This document shows positions 1-7,889 of a DNA stretch of 38,127 nucleotides, piece by piece. The DNA is taken from the NCBI GenBank assembly GCA_049670505.1, contig JBATTK010000026.1, positions 1-38,127 on the forward strand, in the 5' to 3' direction. The notes below the pieces were generated by a model. The model did not search any database. It saw only the letters and a program-made list of their open reading frames with translations, and was not told the DNA's origin. Position 1 is the first letter of the stretch. Each line of letters starts with the position of its first letter. Position numbers and translations under genes: made by a program. The DNA comes from JBATTK01 sp049670505 (GTDB lineage: Bacteria > Bacteroidota > Bacteroidia > Flavobacteriales > Flavobacteriaceae).

Positions 1-805
1 CACCCACCCAATCCCACATGGGGAAAACGTTTTCATCGGCTATACCAAATTCCGCTATCTTCTCCACGTTGGTGGATACCGCCGCAAAATGCTTGGCCAC
101 ATCTGCTTGAGATGCATGGTTCAGAAACCATTTTTTAATGGTGGTGGCATTGCTCAAGGTTTCCTGGGTAGTAAACGTTTTGGATACGACTACAAAAAGT
201 GTGGTTTCCGGATCAAGTTCTTTTAGGACCTCGTACACATGATCCCCATCTACATTACTTACAAAATGGGTCTTTAAATGATTTTTATAAAATTTTAAGG
301 CTTCCACTACCATGGCCGGACCTAAATCCGAACCGCCGATGCCAATATTTACCACATTGGTAAAGGCTTTTCCCGTATATCCCTTTTTATCGCCTGAAAT
401 TACCGCATCGGTAAATGTTTTGATTTGGTCTTTTACCTCATATACTTCCGGTACTATATTCTTGCCATTGACCAGGACAACATCTGTTTCTTTTGCCCTA
501 AGTGCCGTATGTAACACGGCCCTATCCTCCGTTCGATTAATACGATCGCCGGAAAAATATTTTTGGATAGCGTCCTTTAACCCCACTTCATCCGCCAGTT
601 GTAAAAGAAGATCCAATGTTTTATCGGTAATTCTGTTCTTGGAATAATCTACCAAAAAATCGTTCCAAGACATCGTAAACTTTTTTGCCCTTTCGGTATC
701 GGAAGCAAAAAGTTCTTTTAGGTGTGTGTCTTTGTGTTCTCCAAAATGTTGGGCAAGCTTCTGCCAAGCTTTTGTGGTAGTGGGGTCAGTGTTCTGTAAT
801 GGCAT
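1..805 (-). CDS. pgi: glucose-6-phosphate isomerase, 3' part missing
   Basis: Interconverts glucose 6-phosphate and fructose 6-phosphate in the cytosol (glycolysis and gluconeogenesis). The ATG is at 805, and 268 codons are visible before the left edge cuts the gene. The N-terminus reads MPLQNTDPTTTKAWQKLAQH. Conserved PGI blocks follow: NRTEDRAVLHTALR, then VVNIGIGGSDLGPAMV (first SIS sugar-phosphate loop), then VVSKTFTTQET, and finally FPMWDWVGG at the edge. The family is about 545 residues, so roughly half is present. It is the last visible gene of a tight minus-strand operon and starts 4 bp after the M23 gene stops. The link with that gene and with tryptophan dioxygenase looks like simple co-transcription rather than a pathway. 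Confidence 0.95.
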   Translation of the reverse strand, partial: MPLQNTDPTTTKAWQKLAQHFGEHKDTHLKELFASDTERAKKFTMSWNDFLVDYSKNRITDKTLDLLLQLADEVGLKDAIQKYFSGDRINRTEDRAVLHTALRAKETDVVLVNGKNIVPEVYEVKDQIKTFTDAVISGDKKGYTGKAFTNVVNIGIGGSDLGPAMVVEALKFYKNHLKTHFVSNVDGDHVYEVLKELDPETTLFVVVSKTFTTQETLSNATTIKKWFLNHASQADVAKHFAAVSTNVEKIAEFGIADENVFPMWDWVG

Positions 806-809
806 TTTA

Positions 810-2078
810 TTAGTTCAGCGTTAGCAAATCTTCTTCGGGTTCTTTTTCCGGAAATCCCATACAATCCAATTGATCTCTTTTAGGACCGATATAATCCCAA
901 TATTTAGGTCTTAGAGCCTCCGCTAACGGCTCCGCTGCCGGAAGTTTTTCTCGAAATGGATCTACTTGCCTGCCATTCTTCCAAAATCGGTAACACACAT
1001 GTGGACCCCCTGTATTCCCTGTCATACCTACCCATCCGATAACATCTCCCTGCTTTACAAAATCCCCTTTTCTTACTTTTTGATTTTTCATGTGTAGGTA
1101 CTGGGTACTATAAGTACCGTTATGCCGAATTTTTACATACTTCCCGTTTCCGCCCCTTCTGGTGGACTCGGTGACCGTTCCATTTGCCGTAGCCAGAATA
1201 GGGGTTCCTATGGGCGCGGCATAATCCGTACCCTTATGGGGCCTTAACTTATAGCCGTAATATCTTATTCTTCTTTTAAGGTTGTATCTAGATGATATTC
1301 TACTGAATTTCACCGGAGCCCTTAAAAATGTTCTTCTTAGATTATTGGCTTTTTCATCAAAGTAATCGTCTAGATTCTTTAATGAATCGGCTTCAAAATT
1401 AAAGGCATAAAATGGCTCCCCACTATGCTCAAAATAGGCGGCTTCTATAGGTCCTGCCCCTGCATATATGGAATCGTTGATGTATTTCTCCTTGTAGATG
1501 ACCTTAAATTTATCTCCCTTTTGAAGTCGAAAAAAATCGATGGTCCACGCGTAGATTTCGGATAAGTTGTTCGTTACATTATAATCGATGCCTTGGTCTA
1601 ATATGGCTTCGGACAAGGAAGTTTCAATGATTCCCGAAGCTTCTCGCTCTACATATTTTACCCTTTTCTTTTCTTTGTATGCTACGACGGAGTCCCTTAA
1701 ATCCACAACCGTATAGTTAATACGGTCGTTTTCATAAATAAAAACTTGTGCTGTCTGGGAAGTGTCTTTGGATTTCAAGATAAAATAAGGTTTTCCTACC
1801 CGTATCTTTCTCACATCAAAAGTATCCCTGAAATCCTCGGATACTCTGGCAATTTTAGGATAATCAACTTTGTGCTCTAGCATTAATTCGCCAAAACTAT
1901 CACCATTTCTAACGGTGTCCCGTTGTACCATAAAATCATCCAGGTTAAATCCAAAGTGTTTTATGATTACAGGTTCCTCTTTGGTTGTTATCTCTACAAC
2001 TTTCTCTTTGATAACTTTTTCGCCTTTACACGATGCCATTAATGCTATTATCAAAATTGCGCCCCAATATTTTTGCAT
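810..2078 (-). CDS. M23 (LytM-type) peptidase-like lipoprotein with HxC in place of HxH
   Basis: A 422-residue envelope protein. MQKYWGAILIIALMASC is a lipoprotein signal with the lipid Cys at residue 17. The middle part (about 45-250) resembles the N-terminal domains of MepM/OapA-type M23 proteins. The M23 domain covers about 255-380. It has HKGTDYAAP (H281 and D285, zinc ligands), QYLHM (H329, equivalent of a catalytic His) and GNTGGPHVCYRFW. Family members normally have HxH in the last motif; here it is H360-V-C362, so the third zinc ligand would be a cysteine. Known members cut peptide cross-links in peptidoglycan. This one may be active with Cys as ligand, or may be a non-catalytic regulator. 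It lies 5 bp after tryptophan dioxygenase and 4 bp before pgi. Confidence 0.88.
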   Translation of the reverse strand: MQKYWGAILIIALMASCKGEKVIKEKVVEITTKEEPVIIKHFGFNLDDFMVQRDTVRNGDSFGELMLEHKVDYPKIARVSEDFRDTFDVRKIRVGKPYFILKSKDTSQTAQVFIYENDRINYTVVDLRDSVVAYKEKKRVKYVEREASGIIETSLSEAILDQGIDYNVTNNLSEIYAWTIDFFRLQKGDKFKVIYKEKYINDSIYAGAGPIEAAYFEHSGEPFYAFNFEADSLKNLDDYFDEKANNLRRTFLRAPVKFSRISSRYNLKRRIRYYGYKLRPHKGTDYAAPIGTPILATANGTVTESTRRGGNGKYVKIRHNGTYSTQYLHMKNQKVRKGDFVKQGDVIGWVGMTGNTGGPHVCYRFWKNGRQVDPFREKLPAAEPLAEALRPKYWDYIGPKRDQLDCMGFPEKEPEEDLLTLN

Positions 2079-2083
2079 TCCTA

Positions 2084-3049
2084 TTACTCTGTTTTTTTGG
2101 GATTAAAGATATGGTCTACCCATTGCTTTCCCCAATTATTTAACTCTTGTTTTGAATAAAGTTCCGGAAAAAATACAACTTTTTGAAAACTTGGCGGTAA
2201 ATACTCCTTCCAATTGGTACCTCCTGTTGCATCTATGGATGTATTATCCTTATCCAGATAACGATAAGCGGAGCCCATGTGCATTAGGGGCCAATTTACG
2301 TTTGCATTGATATCCATGGTCTTTAACGCTTTGATCAGGAATTTATTATGCCTTATTTCCTCCGGGAGTTTTAGATATTTATGGTAAATGGTATTATCCT
2401 TTACTTGTTTTGCTATTCGTATCAATCTTGGGGTATATCTATATTCAAACTGTTTAAGGGTAAGGGTTTTTTCGCCCGTAACAATATCCGTTGCCCCCTT
2501 TTTCCAATAGATATGTTCATAGAGCTCCTCCATGGAATTCTTGGATGAGAACTGCCCACGCTCCGTATGATGCACCAAATTTTCCAAGGGTGTTGCATAT
2601 ACCTCTATCATCCTGTATTGTGCGGATTGAAAGCCACTGGCCGGTAAAAGCGCCATTCTATATTGCAGAAACTGTTCCCGTTCCATTCCCTTTATCATAA
2701 TACTGAAAGAAGAGATCAAAGCCTTGTAATAACTATTTATCCTGTTGACTTTTTCAATAAAGAAGTTCTGGTCTTGTGATACTACATCCACCAACTGCTT
2801 TTGCTCGTGAAGGATAAGCTTAAAATAAAGCTCGGTAATCTGGTGGTACATGATGAAGATTTCCTCGTCGGGGAAATAGGTCCTGGGAACCTGCAGGCTC
2901 AATAAGGTATCCAAATGGATGTAATCCCAATAGGTAAGATAGCGTTGGTACAGAAGGCCATCTAGATAAGAGCTTAAATCCTGACCCGAGTCTTTATATT
3001 TCTCCTCAAGTTTTGATATTTGGGATGCAACACGCTCCTTGTCCTTCAT
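2084..3049 (-). CDS. kynA: tryptophan 2,3-dioxygenase family protein
   Basis: Heme enzyme of 321 residues that opens the indole ring of L-tryptophan to N-formylkynurenine, the first step of the kynurenine route. Family motifs are clear: YWDYIHLDTLLSLQ (40-53), HQITELYFKLILHE (69-82), SGFQSAQYRMIE (138-149, with the substrate-carboxylate Arg), the presumed heme ligand H257 in NWPLMHMGS, and ATGGTNWKEYLP (274-285). It is longer than the roughly 280 residues typical of proteobacterial enzymes, the extra length being at both ends. It lies 8 bp after the DUF3108 gene and 5 bp before the M23 gene. hppD, for tyrosine catabolism, lies upstream on the same strand behind a terminator. No other kynurenine-pathway gene is in the window. 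Confidence 0.9.
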   Translation of the reverse strand: MKDKERVASQISKLEEKYKDSGQDLSSYLDGLLYQRYLTYWDYIHLDTLLSLQVPRTYFPDEEIFIMYHQITELYFKLILHEQKQLVDVVSQDQNFFIEKVNRINSYYKALISSFSIMIKGMEREQFLQYRMALLPASGFQSAQYRMIEVYATPLENLVHHTERGQFSSKNSMEELYEHIYWKKGATDIVTGEKTLTLKQFEYRYTPRLIRIAKQVKDNTIYHKYLKLPEEIRHNKFLIKALKTMDINANVNWPLMHMGSAYRYLDKDNTSIDATGGTNWKEYLPPSFQKVVFFPELYSKQELNNWGKQWVDHIFNPKKTE

Positions 3050-3057
3050 GCCCTTTT

Positions 3058-3837
3058 CTAGTCCATTATTATTTTAAACTGATTTTTTAGTCCGTTATAT
3101 CCCGCTAAATCAGCCTTTATTGCCCCTATGGCCAAATCGGCCTTTATCCGTATCGGGATTTTATTACGGTCATTGGAAACCCATAAGGAGAGACTTTCCT
3201 GTTCTTTGAACACCCTTCCCGATTGTACAAAGGGTCTGAATTTTAAACATTCCACCTTTCCAAATTTTGTCCGCAACACTTCTTTTCCCAGATACTTCAG
3301 TTTAAATTTAAACACTCCGTCATCATCATAAAGCATATCCAGTTTAATATATTCTCCTTCGACCAAGTGGTTTAACTCGTAATTGTTCCTAAGATAGTAG
3401 AAGGCAGATAATAGATCCTGTATACTATCCTGAAAGGTAAAATTAAACTTTTTATTGTTTTTCTTATCATTTAAGATGGCAATATCCTTCTCATGGTCAA
3501 AATCTATTTCAATATCCTTGGTATATCCGCCTTCATCTATCTTACGGACAAACTTATATGGCTTACCGTCTTTTTTCCCAAAATAGGTTTCATAGGTGTC
3601 ATCCACTTTAAAAAAAGCCCTTGCCAGTCCGGTAGTTTTGCCTTTTCCAACCACATGATATACAGGAACCTCATCTATTTTGTCGGTTTTCACATGCAAG
3701 GTAGCATAACTGGCATTGATCCACCCATAATGGATCCGGAACTTCAACCATTCCCCGGATTTAAAAGCAGGTCTTTTTTCCTGGGCACTTACGGAAAGTG
3801 TCAGTAGTGAAAAAAGTATTATGTAAAGTTTTTTCAT
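3058..3837 (-). CDS. DUF3108 domain exported protein
   Basis: A 259-residue protein with a clear signal peptide (MKKLYIILFSLLTLSVSAQ, cleavage near residue 19). The mature part begins with FKSGEWLKFRIHYGWINASYATLHV, the opening of DUF3108, and is predicted to be all beta with many charged turns. The domain's function is not established; members are periplasmic or outer-membrane associated in Gram-negative bacteria. It is the first gene of a four-gene operon (DUF3108, tryptophan dioxygenase, M23-like, pgi). No exact TAnnTTTG box is seen upstream, but the off-by-one form TAAATTTTG is present on the minus strand near 3900-3908. Confidence 0.85.
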   Translation of the reverse strand: MKKLYIILFSLLTLSVSAQEKRPAFKSGEWLKFRIHYGWINASYATLHVKTDKIDEVPVYHVVGKGKTTGLARAFFKVDDTYETYFGKKDGKPYKFVRKIDEGGYTKDIEIDFDHEKDIAILNDKKNNKKFNFTFQDSIQDLLSAFYYLRNNYELNHLVEGEYIKLDMLYDDDGVFKFKLKYLGKEVLRTKFGKVECLKFRPFVQSGRVFKEQESLSLWVSNDRNKIPIRIKADLAIGAIKADLAGYNGLKNQFKIIMD

Positions 3838-3925
3838 AATATTACGGTAAAATTACTAAAACGGACTCAAACCCTTTTCTTTTTACAATTACTTAAACAA
3901 AATTTATTCCAAAGTATTGTATAGT

Positions 3926-3963
3926 AATCCTACCTTGTTGTTTTAAAAGCCAATCCTACCTTG
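3926..3963. repeat. two direct copies of AATCCTACCTTG, 26 bp apart
   Basis: AATCCTACCTTG occurs at 3926-3937 and again, identical, at 3952-3963. The 26-bp period is about two and a half helical turns. The pair lies 89-126 bp upstream of the DUF3108 start codon, where an operator could be, but no regulator is known to bind this sequence. Confidence 0.6.
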
Positions 3964-4029
3964 GGCACACTTCTTCATCCACCCTATTTTGAAAGCGCCA
4001 ATAGCTTTTCCAAACAGGCTCTGATCAAC

Positions 4030-4063
4030 AAAAAAAAGCCCTGACAGAACTGTCAGGGCTTTT
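4030..4063 (-). terminator. rho-independent terminator of hppD
   Basis: Perfect 13-bp stem: AAAAGCCCTGACA (4034-4046) pairs with TGTCAGGGCTTTT (4051-4063), with a 4-nt loop (GAAC). On the minus strand it is followed by eight T (4030-4037), so it mainly ends leftward transcription from hppD. The plus strand has only four T before CC. Confidence 0.85.
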
Positions 4064-4064
4064 C

Positions 4065-4081
4065 CTAAATAACCAACCAAA
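4065..4081. repeat. 17-nt element next to a terminator, copy 1 of 2
   Basis: CTAAATAACCAACCAAA starts two bases after the right arm of the terminator hairpin. The identical 17 nt occur at 37905-37921 in the same position and orientation relative to another terminator. On the minus strand it lies just before the hairpin, inside the hppD 3' UTR. Its role is unknown. Confidence 0.75.
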
Positions 4082-4090
4082 CTTTAAATT

Positions 4091-4114
4091 ATGAAAAACC
4101 AATACTTAAAGTAA
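4091..4114 (+). other. micro-ORF (7 codons plus stop) with leader-like upstream sequence
   Basis: ATG at 4091 encodes MKNQYLK followed by TAA. The A-rich upstream sequence (ACTTTAAATT) looks like a Flavobacteriaceae translation start. The stop overlaps by one base a perfect 7-bp hairpin, ATAAGGG (4114-4120) with CCCTTAT (4127-4133). No plus-strand gene follows within 6 kb, so it may be a gene remnant, a leader peptide or chance. Confidence 0.3.
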
Positions 4115-4258
4115 TAAGGGAACCACCCCTTATGTGAAACAAATTTAAAACATCATTCCTATTCTATAAGCTGTTTTAACTTACTTTAACTATACTCTTA
4201 ACAGTAATTTATATTTCCCTGATGCAAATTTGCAAATCCTTAAGAAAACAGTCTCGAT

Positions 4259-5422
4259 CTACAGAGTGCCCCTGGATTCCTGTTCTCTTTCTATAGCCTC
4301 GAACAATGCCTTGAAATTCCCTACTCCAAAGGATTGCGCCCCTTTTCTCTGAATGACCTCAAAAAACATGGTAGGCCTATCTACGATTGTCTTTGTAAAT
4401 AGTTGCAACAAATACCCCTCCTCATCACGATCGATCAGAATTCCGTGTTTTTTTAGCACCTCCACATCTTCATCAATATCGCCTACCCTTTCCAATAGAT
4501 CATCATAATACTCCTCCGGAACATATAAGAATTCTACGCCACGCTCGCGCATTGCAGAAACCGTTTCAATAATATTGTCCGTAGCAACAGCTATATGCTG
4601 TACACCCGGACCATTATAAAAATCCAAATATTCTTCTATCTGAGATTTCTTTTTGCCTTCCGCAGGTTCATTTATAGGGAACTTCACACGTCCGTTCCCA
4701 TTGCTCATTACCTTGCTCATAAGGGCGGTATATTCCGTTGCGATATCATCATCGACAAAAGAGATAATTTGTGCAAAACCCATTACTTCCCCATAAAACT
4801 TACACCAGGTATTCATTTCGTCCCATCCAACGTTTCCCACCATATGATCTATAAACTTTAGTCCTACTGGCTCCGGGTTATAATGCGACTCCCATTTTCT
4901 ATATCCGGGCAGAAATATGCCCTTGTAATTTTTACGTTCTACGAAAATATGAACCGTTTCCCCGTAAGTATATATTCCGGAACGTATGATGTGACCATCC
5001 TCATCTTCCTCTCGAGTAGGTTCCATAAAGGGCCTGGCACCGCGCTTCGTGGTCTCCTTGAACGCCTTGGCAGCATCTTCTACCCAGAGAGCTATCACTT
5101 TAACACCGTCCCCGTGCTCATTTATGTGTTCGTTTATTTCACCTCCTTTTTGGAGTGGGGTGGTTAATACCAATCGTATTTTCCCCTGCTTTAAAACATA
5201 GGATACGCGATCTTTTACGCCAGTTTCCAAACCGGCATATGCTTCTGATTGAAAACCAAAGGCCGTTTTATAATAGTGTGCGGATTGTTTGGCGTTGCCA
5301 ACATATAATTCCACATAGTCCGTTCCCAGCAGGGGAAGAAAATCCTCAGCTTCAGGGAACAATTTTTTTAGGGAATATTCCGTGTTTTTTAAATCTTTTA
5401 AATTTTTTATTTCTGTTGCCAT
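4259..5422 (-). CDS. hppD: 4-hydroxyphenylpyruvate dioxygenase
   Basis: Fe(II) enzyme converting 4-hydroxyphenylpyruvate to homogentisate in tyrosine catabolism. The start ATG at 5422 gives MATEIKNLKDLKN, 387 residues, the usual family length. An in-frame extension to 5500 exists, but its 26 extra residues do not look like HPPD. The protein has two vicinal-oxygen-chelate domains. The iron ligands are H193 (KFIDHMVGN), H276 (GPGVQHIAVAT) and E355 (MFFEVIQRKGAQSFGVGNF). The C-terminal GVGNFKALFEAIE helix that closes the active site is present. The gene is probably monocistronic and ends at the terminator at 4030-4063. The next pathway enzyme, homogentisate 1,2-dioxygenase, is not in the window. 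Confidence 0.95.
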   Translation of the reverse strand: MATEIKNLKDLKNTEYSLKKLFPEAEDFLPLLGTDYVELYVGNAKQSAHYYKTAFGFQSEAYAGLETGVKDRVSYVLKQGKIRLVLTTPLQKGGEINEHINEHGDGVKVIALWVEDAAKAFKETTKRGARPFMEPTREEDEDGHIIRSGIYTYGETVHIFVERKNYKGIFLPGYRKWESHYNPEPVGLKFIDHMVGNVGWDEMNTWCKFYGEVMGFAQIISFVDDDIATEYTALMSKVMSNGNGRVKFPINEPAEGKKKSQIEEYLDFYNGPGVQHIAVATDNIIETVSAMRERGVEFLYVPEEYYDDLLERVGDIDEDVEVLKKHGILIDRDEEGYLLQLFTKTIVDRPTMFFEVIQRKGAQSFGVGNFKALFEAIEREQESRGTL

Positions 5423-5608
5423 GATATTTTTTTGAATCGGATTAATTAAAATAACGTAAGGAAAGGTGTTGCGGATAAATATCCTACATAGATTTACCAC
5501 ATTGCCCTAAGATGGGAGGTTATATCAATTCTTTTCCGTAACATCATATCAGAAATCAGTAGTACAAATATCGGAAAAAAACCGGCAACTCCGGATACCG
5601 TTCAGGTC

Positions 5609-7873
5609 TTAAAACCAATATCCAATGCTAAAAAAAATATTGCTGCTTTCCAATTCCGGGGAAAAAGAATACAAAACCTGTACGGGACCTATAAATGATT
5701 CCCACCCATAACCTAAAGAATAACCAGAAAAACTTGGTTCAGTGAACCACTCTCCCGTTCTAAAAAGATCATCATCCACATTGGCGAAATTTGCCGAGAA
5801 CATCAGATGGTTTTTAGCTGCAAACTCATAATCCAATCTTCCGTAGGCTTTTACATAACTATTCCCAGGTAATCTTAAAAAATCATATCCTAAAAATGGC
5901 ACAAAATTGTTGATTAGGTTATTACCGAAGCCACCCAATACAAAATCAAAAGATGTAACTCCGGAAGTACCTAATTTAAATCCGCCCTCCGTTTCAATAT
6001 TTAAGGATACGTCCTTGAAAAGTGGAAAAGCGGCCCCCATTTTTGCCTTTGCAATGGAAAACTCTTTAAAATTATCCGTAAAGTCCGAAGAAAATAGATA
6101 TACATGAAAATCACCATCAAAATACAATCCTTTGCTAGGGAAGTATATGTCATCATAGGTATCCAAAGTTAATTTCCCATAGACGCTGAAATAATTACTC
6201 TTTTCAAAAAAGGTCCTGTTTTCGGAAGGAGGGGTCAACATCGGATCTTCATTGTCTATGAGCTCCCTTAAGGTCCTTGTGCTGTATTTTAGAAATTTAT
6301 GCTCGGCTCCCAAAGTAACCGCAAATTCTTCCTGTAATACGGTTTGTAGATAAATCTGGTTGGTAAAATCCGTTACATCCAGATTAATGGTATTGATGTT
6401 GATGTCCTCTACCACATCAAAATTGGATTGTATTAAGCTAAAATCAATTTCCTCTTCAAACTGGTCAAATCTGGAATTAAGTCCAAAACTCCAGTAAGAG
6501 CCTTTATCGACATGGTATTGTAGATTGTATCGGATATTGTCGCCCAAGATAAAATCCAAGGAACCAACATCATCTTTTAGCAATAGGTTCTTGCGGGTCA
6601 GATTAATCAATGCGGCGCTCTTATATAGGTCGTCATAATGCGCTCCAAGACGGATAAAGTTTTTTGTAGGATTTTCTTTTAGTTTTAGAATAAGATCGAC
6701 CCCTAGGCCATTGGATACCAACTCATATCTAATCGTTTGGAAATTTCCGGTGGCCGATAGGTTACTTATACCTGTTTGTAACTTCTCAAAGGTGGTTTTT
6801 TCACCAAGGGAAAATCGAAGTTTCCCTTTTACATATCCTCTTGTATAATTTACATTTCCCCTTAGGACCAGTCGGTTTATTGTTATAGTATCCCTTGCTT
6901 TGATCGGTTTCGTCTCCTTTTTTTGACTGCCCTGTTTCATGGAAAGTTCCTTTAAGGCAACATAATGTTGTCTTGCCGCTACTTCTCCACTTTTGATAAT
7001 ATCCTGACTGAGATCAAAATCGATTACCGAAAAATCCGTTATATCGGGTTTAATATAAATATCGGTCTTCTTGGATTTCTCCTTCATATCCTGTACGGTC
7101 CGGAAATTGTTTATTTGAAGTAAAATTTCGGTTGCGGATTGTAAGGATTCCCTATCGGATAGCACATCTTGCACGTCTACGCCGATAATAACATCGGCTC
7201 CCATATCCTTCACCTTTTGTATGGGATAATTGTTCACCACACCGCCGTCTATTAAAATCTTTCCATTTATTTCCGAAGGTTCAAAAAGCGAAGGAAAGGT
7301 TCCGCTTGCTAAAATAGCTTCTGGAAGATAACCGTTATCCAACAATACTTCTTCTCCCGTTTCTATATCGGTGGCAATACAAAAGAACGGAATTGGCAAT
7401 TCATCAAAATCAGCTACATCCTTTACATGATAAAGAAACCTAACCAATTCATTATAAATATTTTGTCCTCTTGAAATTGCGGAAGGGAAAGATATTTTAA
7501 AGTTGTTAAAGGGCAGGGTCAACGCATATCTTTCCGAGTTCTCCTTTTCATAAAAAGTTTTGGCATCCCTTGGTAGGTTATCCTGTATCAATGCTACAAA
7601 ATCCGTGTTTTTAAAAATAGAGTCCAATTCGGTCGCCGAATATCCCGAGGCGTATAAGGCCCCGACAATTGCGCCCATACTGGTACCTCCAATATAGTCT
7701 ATCTGCACACCGGCCTCCTCTATAACCTTTAAGACCCCAATATGTGCCATCCCTTTGGCACCACCACCACTTAGCACCAAACCTACTTTAAGCTTTTTTT
7801 CATCTTCCTCTCCTTGGGCGGAACATAAAAAGGGCAAGAACCATAGAATTCCTATAAGAAGTAGTTTTTGCAT
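5609..7873 (-). CDS. secreted patatin-like phospholipase fused to an Omp85 beta-barrel
   Basis: Start chosen at ATG 7873 (MQKLLLIGILWFLPFLCSAQ, a good signal peptide). An upstream ATG at 7906 would overlap uvrC and bury the signal. The protein has 754 residues. The patatin domain (about 28-310) has the oxyanion loop SGGGAKG (35-41), nucleophile S65 in GTSMG and catalytic D209 in DGG. One POTRA-like domain follows (about 340-410, ITINRLVLRGNVNYTRGYV), then a D15/Omp85-type barrel ending in aromatic SIGYWF. This is the architecture of type Vd (PlpD-like) proteins, in which the barrel carries its own lipase across the outer membrane. Whether the lipase is released or stays attached cannot be read here. 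It follows uvrC by 16 bp, and the stop is 186 bp before hppD. Confidence 0.92.
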   Translation of the reverse strand: MQKLLLIGILWFLPFLCSAQGEEDEKKLKVGLVLSGGGAKGMAHIGVLKVIEEAGVQIDYIGGTSMGAIVGALYASGYSATELDSIFKNTDFVALIQDNLPRDAKTFYEKENSERYALTLPFNNFKISFPSAISRGQNIYNELVRFLYHVKDVADFDELPIPFFCIATDIETGEEVLLDNGYLPEAILASGTFPSLFEPSEINGKILIDGGVVNNYPIQKVKDMGADVIIGVDVQDVLSDRESLQSATEILLQINNFRTVQDMKEKSKKTDIYIKPDITDFSVIDFDLSQDIIKSGEVAARQHYVALKELSMKQGSQKKETKPIKARDTITINRLVLRGNVNYTRGYVKGKLRFSLGEKTTFEKLQTGISNLSATGNFQTIRYELVSNGLGVDLILKLKENPTKNFIRLGAHYDDLYKSAALINLTRKNLLLKDDVGSLDFILGDNIRYNLQYHVDKGSYWSFGLNSRFDQFEEEIDFSLIQSNFDVVEDININTINLDVTDFTNQIYLQTVLQEEFAVTLGAEHKFLKYSTRTLRELIDNEDPMLTPPSENRTFFEKSNYFSVYGKLTLDTYDDIYFPSKGLYFDGDFHVYLFSSDFTDNFKEFSIAKAKMGAAFPLFKDVSLNIETEGGFKLGTSGVTSFDFVLGGFGNNLINNFVPFLGYDFLRLPGNSYVKAYGRLDYEFAAKNHLMFSANFANVDDDLFRTGEWFTEPSFSGYSLGYGWESFIGPVQVLYSFSPELESSNIFFSIGYWF

Positions 7874-7889
7874 TTGATTATCACTATCA

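Larger units (their letters stand above)
3838..4258. other. non-coding gap between hppD and the DUF3108 operon
   Basis: A stretch of 421 bp without a convincing gene. From left to right it holds a presumed promoter zone for the DUF3108 operon, a pair of 12-bp direct repeats (3926 and 3952), a strong terminator hairpin pointing left (4030-4063), a 17-nt element that recurs near the right end of the window (4065-4081), an 8-codon micro-ORF on the plus strand (4091-4114), and a second small hairpin (4114-4133). The rest is AT-rich and featureless. Confidence 0.7.

Noticed and set aside
5423..5500. N-terminal extension of hppD to 5500
   Set aside because: The extra residues do not resemble HPPD, and the ATG at 5422 gives the normal family start and length.
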